DNA of 64,000 nucleotides, taken from positions 1 to 64,000 of the forward strand of contig ONDA01000003.1 in the NCBI GenBank assembly GCA_900316475.1, read 5' to 3'. How positions within the stretch are numbered: the first letter of the stretch is position 1; each line of letters starts with the position of its first letter. Made by a program: the position numbers and the translations under genes. Under the pieces are notes generated by a model. It was given only the letters and a program-made list of their open reading frames with translations, ran no database searches and was not told where the DNA came from. Of this stretch, positions 26,039-34,700 are shown one piece after another. This stretch comes from an uncultured Prevotellaceae bacterium (GTDB taxonomy: Bacteria; Bacteroidota; Bacteroidia; Bacteroidales; Bacteroidaceae).

Positions 26039-26546
26039 ACTTATCATAAAAATCCTCATGTGCGTCTTTACGCTCTTGATTACCACCCTATCCTTCCCTG
26101 TCATAGGGTTTATCCACAAGCGCTGGAAGGGGCTCGCCCTGGGGTGCCTCATACAGCCAATAGTATGTATCGTCGCCATTGTAGCAACCACTTTCGGCAT
26201 CGAAGCATACGCGGAGTACCGGATAGACAAGCAGAAAGCGTCGGCCATGCTCACACTCAGGAAGAAGACAGCTACCGACGGTGCCGTACACACGTGGTAC
26301 CTGAAAGACTTTGAAGAATGTCTGTACGAGAATAAGAATCGTGAAGACGACGTGACGACACACAGAGAAAAGGAAGAGAGTATAAAACTCTTCGACGTTG
26401 TGCCCCTCGACTCCTCCAGCGTCAGCATTGACGACAGGGTTGTCGTCAGGTTTGACTATAAAAAACGACAAATCACTGCCACTGATTTTGGCGAGCCGAT
26501 AGAAGTCGTGAGTATCGACTGGGACAAAATCAGTGGCAAGCGATAA
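26016..26546 (+). CDS. Small two-TM membrane protein, unknown function
   Basis: A 176-aa protein I do not recognise. Two hydrophobic segments (about 8-32 and 42-62) are followed by a soluble region rich in charged residues, with KKRQITATDFGEPIEVVSI near the end. It starts 23 bp inside the 3' end of the PP2C sensor gene, so its translation is probably coupled and the two likely act together. It could be an accessory or inhibitor of the sensor; there is no motif to decide. Confidence 0.7.
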   Translation: MLYNLNIELIIKILMCVFTLLITTLSFPVIGFIHKRWKGLALGCLIQPIVCIVAIVATTFGIEAYAEYRIDKQKASAMLTLRKKTATDGAVHTWYLKDFEECLYENKNREDDVTTHREKEESIKLFDVVPLDSSSVSIDDRVVVRFDYKKRQITATDFGEPIEVVSIDWDKISGKR

Positions 26547-26573
26547 ACAGCACTCAGCTGTATTTCTTATTTT
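26547..26573 (+). terminator. Weak hairpin between convergent genes
   Basis: ACAGC (26547-26551) and GCTGT (26557-26561) form a short stem followed by a T-rich stretch. It overlaps the start of the secG 3' end on the other strand. Confidence 0.3.
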
Positions 26574-26953
26574 GCAGGCTGTGCAGGAGCTGCGGGAGCA
26601 GCCTTTGCAGGAGCAGCATCCTTAGCGGGAGCGGCATTATCCTGCTGCTGGCTTGCGCCGAATCCGGGCAGGTTGTTAGGATTGGTCGTCGGGTTCTCAA
26701 TGCCATCGAGCACCGAACCTTCAGAAACAGCCTGAGGAGCGACATAGGCACAAGCAATGCTGATGACGACCATAGCAACGGCAAGTCCCCATGTTGTCTT
26801 CTCGATGAAATCCGTCGTCTTGCGGACGCCACCAATCTGGTTGTAAGAAGAGAAGTTGGAGGCGAGGCCGCCACCCTTAGACTCCTGGATGAGCACGATG
26901 CCAATCATCAGCACGGCTGCAATCACGATAAGAATAATGAATAAAGTGTACAT
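26567..26953 (-). CDS. secG: Preprotein translocase subunit SecG
   Basis: A 128-aa inner-membrane subunit of the SecYEG channel. TM1 (MYTLFIILIVIAAVLMIGIV) is followed by the family motif LIQESKGGGLASNFSS, then TM2 (about 52-72). The C-terminal tail is an Ala/Pro/Lys-rich extension common in Bacteroidetes SecG. It lies 5 nt after the TPR-type gene at the end of the rlmN-pdxA-lptE run, the usual order in this group. Confidence 0.93.
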   Translation of the reverse strand: MYTLFIILIVIAAVLMIGIVLIQESKGGGLASNFSSYNQIGGVRKTTDFIEKTTWGLAVAMVVISIACAYVAPQAVSEGSVLDGIENPTTNPNNLPGFGASQQQDNAAPAKDAAPAKAAPAAPAQPAK

Positions 26954-26958
26954 CTTTT

Positions 26959-27720
26959 TTACTTATTTTTTTTGTTGTTATTTATAATCAACTTCTTTAA
27001 AAAGCGGATTTGGTCTGCAAAGTAAGCATTTTTTTTCGGATATTGCAAACTTAATCGCTGAATAATTTCCAAAGCTTTCGAATATCGGCCTTGTTTTATG
27101 TAAATTCGGGCTAAAGTTTCAGTAAAGTAGCCCTCTTCGGGCTCTTTCCCGTCATTTTCTGCCGGTTGTTCAAGGTCGGGCGTCTGTTGTGGCTGCTCAG
27201 GCAGCACAATCCTTGTTTTGTCATTATTTATGAACGAGTCGATCAGTTCCTGTCCTATCAGTTGCGGAACTTCTTCCATCTTGTCATCATCAGTCTCGCT
27301 CTCCAAGAGGTACGCCACATAGTCTACAGCGGCGTCAGCGGGTGTCGGTTTCCGTTTGGGCTGATTTTCCTGACCGCCCTCGCTTTCCTTGGGGATTGAT
27401 TCAAGGAAGTTGTCGATGAGCGAAATAGTGCGATTCTCGCGTTCTTCGGGATTATCAGCCTTCTTAGCCTGAACCTGCGGTGTACGCAGGCGATAGTGTG
27501 CGGCCTCAATCATCTGGAAGAGCACGCGCCTGTCAGTGATATAGATGGCGGCGCGGCGCAGTTCGGCATCAAAGGACGGGTCGTGCAACAGATAAAGATT
27601 CTGCAGCAGTAGCAGGCGTACCGTCTGGAAATACGGGTAGAGTGCAAGCATCGAGCGCAACTCGTACAAGGTGTCGCGGTCAAGATACTGCGGATGCTTT
27701 ATCAACTCTGTTATTTCCAT
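26959..27720 (-). CDS. TPR-like protein between lptE and secG
   Basis: A 253-aa soluble protein without signal peptide. The N-terminal half is helical (YELRSMLALYPYFQTVRLLLL). The middle is acidic and probably disordered. The C-terminus holds one clear TPR-like hairpin (YFTETLARIYIKQGRYSKALEIIQRLSLQYP). It occupies the conserved Bacteroidetes position between lptE and secG; its role is unknown, perhaps linked to envelope biogenesis. Promoterless spacing (5 nt to secG, 32 nt after lptE) implies cotranscription. Confidence 0.75.
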   Translation of the reverse strand: MEITELIKHPQYLDRDTLYELRSMLALYPYFQTVRLLLLQNLYLLHDPSFDAELRRAAIYITDRRVLFQMIEAAHYRLRTPQVQAKKADNPEERENRTISLIDNFLESIPKESEGGQENQPKRKPTPADAAVDYVAYLLESETDDDKMEEVPQLIGQELIDSFINNDKTRIVLPEQPQQTPDLEQPAENDGKEPEEGYFTETLARIYIKQGRYSKALEIIQRLSLQYPKKNAYFADQIRFLKKLIINNNKKNK

Positions 27721-27752
27721 ATTATAATTATATAGGTTTAATGGCTTTCTCT

Positions 27753-29429
27753 CTACCAGTTGGCGACTGTCGCGTTGAATATCTGGTCGACGATGTCCTT
27801 GACCATCACTGTGACGAGTTCCTCCTGTACGGCGTTGAGCGACTGCCGCGTGTCGTAGCTCTGCGAAGCGGTAAAAGTACGTTCAAAGTCTTCGTCGTGC
27901 TTCTTGGTGTTGGTGAAGCGCACGTTGACAGTTATCGTCAGCTCTGTCTGTGCAGAATAGCCTTCAGACGACACCGACTTGTTGCGCTGCTCGTAGCGCG
28001 TTATCTCACCTTCCAGCTTCAGATCGCCATTACGGCTGACCTGCGACAAGCGCGTCTGCTGAGCATACTGGTCCTTCAGCTGGTTGTTAAAGATGCTGTA
28101 CATCGGGTTCCACACATAGGTGGCACGGATGGGGAAGTCAGCTATCTGAATGGTCTTCGTCTTCGTGTAGTCGATACTGGCACCATTGAACTTATAGCTG
28201 ACCGAGCAGCTGATAAGCAGCAGGCAGGCCACGAGGGCAAGTCCAAACTGCTTCAGACGGCGGTACAACGTACGGTCGCTGATGCCTAACTCCTGGGCAG
28301 CCTTCTTGCGGTTGCCGTTATTTCGTTCCAAGGCTTTCTCTAACATCTGTCTTCCCAAGTCACTTAAATTAAGGCTCTCCAAATCTTTTTCCGGCTCGAC
28401 ATACTCTTCGGCGATGGCATCTTCGAGTGCTGGGACAGGCTGTATAGGTGCTACAGCATGGGGCACGGCGCCCGCTCCCTGTACCTCCTCAATCTGCTTT
28501 TTCAAGGCTCCCATCTCCCGCCGCATATCGTTGACGTTGCCACGCAGTTCGAAGAGTATTTTATACAGTATCTCGCGCTCGCTCTCAAACGAGTGCTCGC
28601 CACCGTCACGATGGATGGTAGCCAGCTGTGTGCTCTCGCGGTCCTGGGGGATGAACTTGGCCAGCACTTCGGGCGTGATGGTCCGCTCCTTGCTGAGCAC
28701 CGACATCTGTTCGGTGATATTCTTCAGCTGGCGTACATTGCCTGGCCACTTGTAGCGCATCAGCATCTGCTTAGCCTCATCCGTCAGTACGATACGGTCC
28801 ATCTTGTACTTCTCGGCCATCTGCATAGCGAAGAGCCGGAAGAGCAACACCACATCCTCGCCGCGCTCGCGCAGGGGTGGCATCTGGATGGGAATGGAGT
28901 TAAGACGGTAGTAGAGATCTTCGCGGAATCGTCCCTCGCTGATGGCCTGACGGATGTTTACGTTGGTGGCTGCCACAATGCGGACATCGGTACGGCGTAT
29001 CTCGGTGCCACCGACAGGAATATATTCGCCGGTTTCCAAGACGCGCAACAGGCGTGCCTGCGTAGCCAGCGGCAGTTCGCCGACCTCATCCAGGAAGAGC
29101 GTGCCCTTGTTAGCCACGCCGAAATATCCCGGCGAGTCGCTGACGGCTCCAGTGTACGAGCCCTTGACGTGACCGAAGAGCTCAGAGTCTATTGTTCCCT
29201 CGGGTATAGCACCGCAATTGATGGCAAAGTACTTCTCTCGCCGACGGGGTGAGTTGTCATGAATGACGCGGGGTAGAATCTCCTTACCCACGCCGCTCTC
29301 GCCGATGATAAGCACACAAAGATCCGTCGGCGCCACCTGTAGTGCGACGTCGAGCACGTGGTTCAATGCCTCGCAGTTTCCTACGATATTGTACCGCTGT
29401 TTGATGCTCTGTAGCTCTGAACTTTTCAT
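27753..29429 (-). CDS. Sigma54-type activator fused in frame to LptE lipoprotein
   Basis: One 558-codon frame encodes two normally separate proteins. Residues 1-240 are an AAA+ sigma54-activator domain (Walker A GESGVGKE, GSYTGA loop in place of GAFTGA, LFLDEVGELPL Walker B), and about 360-397 is a Fis-type HTH (KKAAQELGISDRTLYRRL). There is no receiver. At 397 the HTH ends and runs directly into a lipoprotein signal (ALVACLLLISC, Cys408) and the 151-aa LptE body (SVSYKFNGASIDYTKTKTI), which assembles LPS at the outer membrane. No stop or ATG separates them. An in-frame TTG at 28268-28266 would give LptE the signal YRRLKQFGLALVACLLLISC, so independent initiation is possible. Alternatives: a processed polyprotein or a lost stop codon. 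Confidence 0.82.
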   Translation of the reverse strand: MKSSELQSIKQRYNIVGNCEALNHVLDVALQVAPTDLCVLIIGESGVGKEILPRVIHDNSPRRREKYFAINCGAIPEGTIDSELFGHVKGSYTGAVSDSPGYFGVANKGTLFLDEVGELPLATQARLLRVLETGEYIPVGGTEIRRTDVRIVAATNVNIRQAISEGRFREDLYYRLNSIPIQMPPLRERGEDVVLLFRLFAMQMAEKYKMDRIVLTDEAKQMLMRYKWPGNVRQLKNITEQMSVLSKERTITPEVLAKFIPQDRESTQLATIHRDGGEHSFESEREILYKILFELRGNVNDMRREMGALKKQIEEVQGAGAVPHAVAPIQPVPALEDAIAEEYVEPEKDLESLNLSDLGRQMLEKALERNNGNRKKAAQELGISDRTLYRRLKQFGLALVACLLLISCSVSYKFNGASIDYTKTKTIQIADFPIRATYVWNPMYSIFNNQLKDQYAQQTRLSQVSRNGDLKLEGEITRYEQRNKSVSSEGYSAQTELTITVNVRFTNTKKHDEDFERTFTASQSYDTRQSLNAVQEELVTVMVKDIVDQIFNATVANW

Positions 29430-29439
29430 TTACGGCTGA

Positions 29440-29447
29440 CAAAGTTA
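29440..29447 (-). promoter_or_regulatory. -7 box before the sigma54 activator
   Basis: The minus strand reads TAACTTTG 10 nt before the ATG at 29429, giving a very short leader. It lies within the rlmN-secG run and would add a second transcript. Confidence 0.55.
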
Positions 29448-29500
29448 CACATTTTTCTCAGAATCTCTGCAATTTTGGCAGAATTTTATTATTTTTTTCC

Positions 29501-30568
29501 TTATTCATCCTTCTGCGGCTCCTTAGACTTCGGTACGGCAAAGCGCACTTTCTCACTATCGTCGCGCTTCTCCTTATAGAGTTTCGGCAGGGGATTTTCC
29601 ATCGGCTCGTCGTAGTTCTGACGGTTGCGGAACACGTCGATGGCCAGATAGATAGCATGACGCAGGGCCGACTCGTCGGCCACGTTCTTGCCGGCAATGT
29701 CATAGCCGACACCCGTCTCCGTACTGGTACAGACGAAGGGCATACCCGTGGCCAGACTGACGGCATCTTCCTGAGCAATGGCCTTCATCGGCGTCATGCC
29801 CTGATCGTAGTACATAGCCAGGATGCCGTCGAACTTCTGATAGCTGCCCTGTCCGAAGAAGGTCTCTGCGGCATAGGGGCCAAAGGCCTGAATACCTTTC
29901 TGTTCCAGTTCGTCTATAGCCGGAATGATGACCTCCTTCTCCTCGTCGCCCCACGGGTCTTCTTCATTATCAGCCGGAGGGTTCAGCGCCAGGACAGCTA
30001 TGCGCGGGTTAGAGATACGCAGGTCGCGACGCAGGGCGGTATGGAGGATTTGAGTCTTGTCAACCACCTTCTGCTTCGTGATAGCCTCGGGCACATCCTT
30101 GATGGCCAGCACATTGGTAACAAGCGCCACCCGCAGTTCGTCGGCGATACGAATGCGCAGCACCTCCGGCTCACGCGAGAGGAAGTCAGGCAAGGTGTCG
30201 GGGGCCATGACCAGCACGTCGGCCTTACCTTGCTGCACGTCGACCATCGCCCGTTTCAGGGCTTTACGTGCTGCCTCGGTAGCCTCGTCGGACGGCTGTC
30301 CTAACTCCACCTTAATCTCGTCATCAAAGGTTGTCAGCAGGTTCAGGCGGTCTGGCTTAGCCTCCTCGACGGATGCTATAATGCTGAACGGCGTCTCTCT
30401 GTTCAATGCCTTACGGTGGTAGGAGGCCACCTTGGGAGAGCCGTAGATGATGGGTGTGCATAACTCCAGCATTGCCGGGTCTTCAAAGATTTTAAAAATC
30501 AGCTCGTATCCGACACCATTTGTGTCGCCATGCGTGATAGCCACGCGGATTTTACGGTCTTGTTCCAT
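29501..30568 (-). CDS. pdxA: PdxA-like protein with altered active site
   Basis: A 355-aa homologue of 4-hydroxythreonine-4-phosphate dehydrogenase (vitamin B6 synthesis). The family fold is clear: ITHGDTNGVGYELIFK at the start, RIAVLALNPP and FGPYAAETFFGQG later. Compared with characterised PdxA, however, the metal-ligand His in LNPHAGE is Pro (LNPPADN), that in MYHDQG is Tyr (MYYDQG), the FxGHTE substrate segment is absent (it reads APDTLPDFLSREPEVL), and the DHGTA loop is ETGVG. Only the His in ILHTALRRDL remains. Normal catalysis is doubtful; it may have another function. It lies 22 nt after rlmN. Confidence 0.8.
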   Translation of the reverse strand: MEQDRKIRVAITHGDTNGVGYELIFKIFEDPAMLELCTPIIYGSPKVASYHRKALNRETPFSIIASVEEAKPDRLNLLTTFDDEIKVELGQPSDEATEAARKALKRAMVDVQQGKADVLVMAPDTLPDFLSREPEVLRIRIADELRVALVTNVLAIKDVPEAITKQKVVDKTQILHTALRRDLRISNPRIAVLALNPPADNEEDPWGDEEKEVIIPAIDELEQKGIQAFGPYAAETFFGQGSYQKFDGILAMYYDQGMTPMKAIAQEDAVSLATGMPFVCTSTETGVGYDIAGKNVADESALRHAIYLAIDVFRNRQNYDEPMENPLPKLYKEKRDDSEKVRFAVPKSKEPQKDE

Positions 30569-30590
30569 TTTGTTGTGATAGTAATAGGGT

Positions 30591-31631
30591 TTATATCGTG
30601 TTAGAAAGAGATTTCCTGGCGGTGCTCAGCAGGCCGCAGGCGGCAAAGATGTCCTGGCCGCGGCTGGCACGGATGGTGGTGAACACGCCGTGCTGCGTCA
30701 GGTAGTCGCGCAAGCGCTCCATACGCTGTTCGTCGCTGCCGGGCAGGTCGACATCGGGTATCTGGTGAAAACGTATCAGGTTCACGCGACATTCCAGTCC
30801 ACTGACCAGCTTGACAATCTCGCGTCCATGAGCCAACGTGTCGTTCAGCCCGCCGAAACAGATATATTCGAACGAGCAACGGCGCTGGTGGGTGAAGTCA
30901 TACTGCCGCAACAGGGCCAGGACTTCGGCTATGGGCATAGCACGCTCGGCAGGCATCAGCGCGAGACGCTGCTCATGCAGAGGATTGTGCATGGAGATGG
31001 CCACATGGCACTGACTCTCGTCGAGAAAGCGTTTCAGTTTGCTCTTGACGCCGACACTGCTCACCGTGATGCGCTTCGGACTCCACTGGAACCCGTCGTC
31101 GGCCGTGAGTATCTGTGTGGCGCGGAGTACGGCATCGAGGTTATCCATCGGCTCTCCCTGTCCCATGAAAACCACATTGGTCAGCGTGTCGCGCTCAGGC
31201 AGCCCATAAATCTGGTTCAGGATGTCGGCCGCCGTGAGGTCGCCCTCCCACCCCTGCTTGCCCGTCTGACAGAAAAGGCAGTTCATCTTACAGCCCACCT
31301 GCGACGACACGCAGAGCGTTGCCCGTTCGCCATCTGGAATGTAGACAGTCTCCACGCACTGGCCAGAAGCTGTAGGAAACAGATATTTCGCCGTGCCGTC
31401 CTTACTGCGCTGGCAGTCGACGGGCGGCATAACGCCAATCGTGAAATTGGCCTTGAGCAACTCGCGGTTCTGCTTCGAGATATTGGTCATCTCGTCTATC
31501 GACACGACGTGCTGCTGATAGAGCCAACGAGCTATCTGGCCACCCGTAAAGGCTGGCATACCCATCTGCCGGACTGCGTCTTTCAGTTCGGCACTGGTCA
31601 ATCCCAATAGGACTTTTTTCGCGTTGACCAT
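30591..31631 (-). CDS. rlmN: RlmN 23S rRNA/tRNA (adenine-C2)-methyltransferase
   Basis: A 346-aa radical SAM enzyme that methylates A2503 of 23S rRNA and A37 of some tRNAs. The cluster motif is CKMNCLFC (CxxxCxxC), the GEP motif is MGQGEPMDNLD, and the methyl-carrier Cys is in DIFAACGLLS near the C-terminus. The start MVNAKKVLLGLTSAELK is chosen over a long upstream extension, which would cross its own promoter and the divergent gene. It probably heads the rlmN-pdxA-sigma54/lptE-TPR-secG unit. Confidence 0.94.
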   Translation of the reverse strand: MVNAKKVLLGLTSAELKDAVRQMGMPAFTGGQIARWLYQQHVVSIDEMTNISKQNRELLKANFTIGVMPPVDCQRSKDGTAKYLFPTASGQCVETVYIPDGERATLCVSSQVGCKMNCLFCQTGKQGWEGDLTAADILNQIYGLPERDTLTNVVFMGQGEPMDNLDAVLRATQILTADDGFQWSPKRITVSSVGVKSKLKRFLDESQCHVAISMHNPLHEQRLALMPAERAMPIAEVLALLRQYDFTHQRRCSFEYICFGGLNDTLAHGREIVKLVSGLECRVNLIRFHQIPDVDLPGSDEQRMERLRDYLTQHGVFTTIRASRGQDIFAACGLLSTARKSLSNTI

Positions 31632-31655
31632 CTGACAAATATTTCTATTCGGCTG

Positions 31656-31663
31656 CAAAGTTA
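31656..31663 (-). promoter_or_regulatory. -7 box of the rlmN promoter
   Basis: The minus strand reads TAACTTTG 24 nt upstream of the rlmN ATG. Confidence 0.6.
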
Positions 31664-31706
31664 CGAAAATCTTCTTAAAAAGTTCGATTGTTAGGGTTTT
31701 TATTTG

Positions 31707-31714
31707 TAACTTTG
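31707..31714 (+). promoter_or_regulatory. -7 box of the GT2-SpoIID fusion gene
   Basis: TAACTTTG, 20 nt before the ATG at 31735; a TTG at 31688-31690 is only 16 nt upstream, so the -33 element is uncertain. It is divergent from the rlmN promoter. Confidence 0.6.
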
Positions 31715-31734
31715 CACGAAATTTATAAAAAAAC

Positions 31735-34700
31735 ATGAGAGAAAAGATAGATTGTTTCCTGCCAGACTTCGACCGCGAAGCTATGGCACCAACCATAGCC
31801 CAGCTCCAGGAGAGCCAGATGGTGAGAAGCATTTTCTGGACGAAAGGTTTCAGTAACAGTTCTGACATCATGAGCATAGCCGAGCAGGCACGTGCCAACT
31901 ACGTCCTGCTGTTCACCAAGCCCACTGCCGTCACATTAGGACAGGGCGCCCTCAAGCGTATGGTGCGTGTTGCCGACGACTCCGGAGCCGCCCTCGTCTA
32001 CGCCGACCGTGCCGGTCATCCCGCCATCGACTATCAGCCGGGCGCCATCCGCGACGACTTCGACTTCGGTTCGCTGCTGCTCATCAGAACCCACCTGCTG
32101 CACACGTTTGCCATGCAGGCCGGTGAGCACGACTACCAGTACGCCGGACTCTACGCCCTGCGCCTGTTCCTCAGTCGCGAGGGAGTGCTGCTGCACCTGA
32201 ACGAGCCGCTCTACACCGAGGTAGAACTCGACACACGAGCTTCGGGTGTCAAGCAGTTCGACTACGTGAATCCCCGCAACCGCGACGTCCAGATAGAGAT
32301 GGAGCAGGTGGCGACAGCCCATCTGGAGGCTATCGGTGCCAAGATTGACCCGTCGTACTACCGCACGCCCGACTTTACAGAGCAGGAGTTCGACGTGGAG
32401 GCCTCGGTGGTCATTCCCGTCTACAACCGCGCCAAGACCATTGCCGACGCCGTCAACAGTGCCTTAGAGCAGAAGACCACCTTTAAATATAATGTCATTG
32501 TCGTCGACAACCACTCTTCCGACGGCACTGGCGACATCCTGTCCAGCCTGTCGTCACGCCACGGCGACAAGCTCCACGTCATCGTCCCCACCCGTACCGA
32601 CCTCGGCATCGGCGGTTGCTGGAACGAGGCCATCAACGACCCGCGCTGCGGACGCTTCGCCGTACAGCTCGACTCCGACGACCTCTATTCCTCGCCCAAT
32701 ACCCTGCAGCAGGTGGTCGACGCCTTCTACAAGCAGAAGGCGGCTATGGTTATCGGCAGCTACCGCATGTGCGACTTCGACCTGAACACACTGCCGCCAG
32801 GACTCATCGACCATAAGGAATGGACCGACGAGAACGGTCCTAACAACGCCCTGCGCATCAATGGTTTGGGCGCCCCCCGTGCGTTCTTCACGCCACTGTT
32901 GCGGCAGGCGCAGTTTCCCAATACATCGTATGGCGAAGACTACGCCCTCGGACTGGCCTTCTCGCGCCACTACCGCATAGGCCGCATCTTCGACGAACTA
33001 TACCTCTGTCGCCGATGGGGCGGCAACAGCGACGCTGCCCTGTCGGTAGAGAAGGTGAACGCCAACAACCGCTATAAGGACCAGCTGCGCACACTGGAGA
33101 TTAAAGCCCGCCAGCAGATGGTCAGCGGCAAGCCGGACGCTTCCTTTCCCGACTCGTCACTGCAACGCTTCTTCGAGCGCCAGCTGACACTCTGGGACGA
33201 CGCCCGCCAACGCTATCGGCAGCTGAACGACGTGAAGACGCGCGAACTGATTGCAGCGACATCGACGGTCATCCTACAATGGAACCCCGCCCGCATGGTT
33301 TCTACCGGAGCTAAGATTGACCAGCAGAGCATCGGCGAACGACCCTGTTTCCTCTGTGCCAAGAACCGCCCCGCCGCGCAGATGAAGCGCACCGTCGATG
33401 GGCGTTGGGAGTTGCTGGTCAACCCCTACCCCATCCTGCCCATGCATTTCACACTGCCCACGCTGAAGCACACCCCGCAGGCTATTAAAGATATGTATGG
33501 CGAGATTTACCGGTTGCTCAACAAGAGTCCGGAGCTGGTGGTGTTTTACAACGGTCCTAAGTGTGGCGCCTCAGCACCCGACCATGCTCATCTGCAAGCT
33601 GGCGTACCTGCCAGTCTGCCACTGATGGACAGCTGGCAGCGGCTGTCGCGCGAGCTGACAACGGTAGTGAAGTTGTCAGACGACGACGAGATAGCCATCA
33701 TCAACGAGTATCCCTGCCCGGCACTGGTCATCCGCAGCCACTCGGCAGAGGCCGGCGAACAGTTGTTCAGGCAACTATACCAGGCGCTTCCCTCCCGTCA
33801 GGATGAGACGGAGCCCATGATGAACATCGTGGCGTGGCGACGCGGCGACGAATACCTGTCGGTTGTCTTCCCACGGGAGAAGCACCGCCCCGACTGCTAC
33901 GGCGACATCATGGTATCGCCAGGCGCACTCGACATGGCGGGACTTATCATCACGCCACGTGAGGAAGACTTCAACCGCCTGACAGCAGAGCAGGCTGTCG
34001 GCATCCTGCAAGAGGTGGCACTCTCAGAGGCTGACTTCCGCAAGGTCGTCGAACGGCTGCAGAACAAGCCTGAGAGCACCAAGGCCAAGACGCAGAACAC
34101 CAAGGAACCGACAGTCAGCGTGGGCATCATCAGCGGACAGAAAATCGTCTTCACGCTGAACGCCCCCTATACGGCCAAAGGTGCCGCCATCGCCGGCGAG
34201 CAGACGGTGGAATTCAGCGAGGGCGGCATCCTGTGGCACGGACAGCAGTATCGCGAACTCTTCTTCACGCCACAGTCGGCCGATGCCTCGTTCTCACTGC
34301 GCGACGTCACCATAGGCTCTGGCTTCCACTGGGAGCGCAAGCAGACGCAGACCTTCAACGGCTCACTGCGACTCGTCGTAGAGAGCGACCGCATCACGGC
34401 CATCAACGAACTGCCCATAGAACGCTATCTGACCAGTGTCATCTCCAGCGAGATGTCGGCCACATCGTCGCTTGAACTACTGAAGGCTCACGCCGTCATC
34501 AGCCGCTCGTGGCTGCTGGCACAAATAGAGAAACGTCGGCAACTGAAGGACGGAGGCAGCGACTCGTTCTTCTCGTTTGTGAAGAAGGACGACGAGCTTA
34601 TCCGCTGGTACGACCGCGAGGACCACACCATCTTCGACGTCTGTGCCGACGACCACTGCCAGCGCTACCAGGGAATTACCCACGCCGACAACCCGTCGGT

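Noticed and set aside
31632..31898. Longer N-terminus of RlmN
   Set aside because: It would cross the divergent promoters and the start of the GT2 fusion gene, and has no family similarity.
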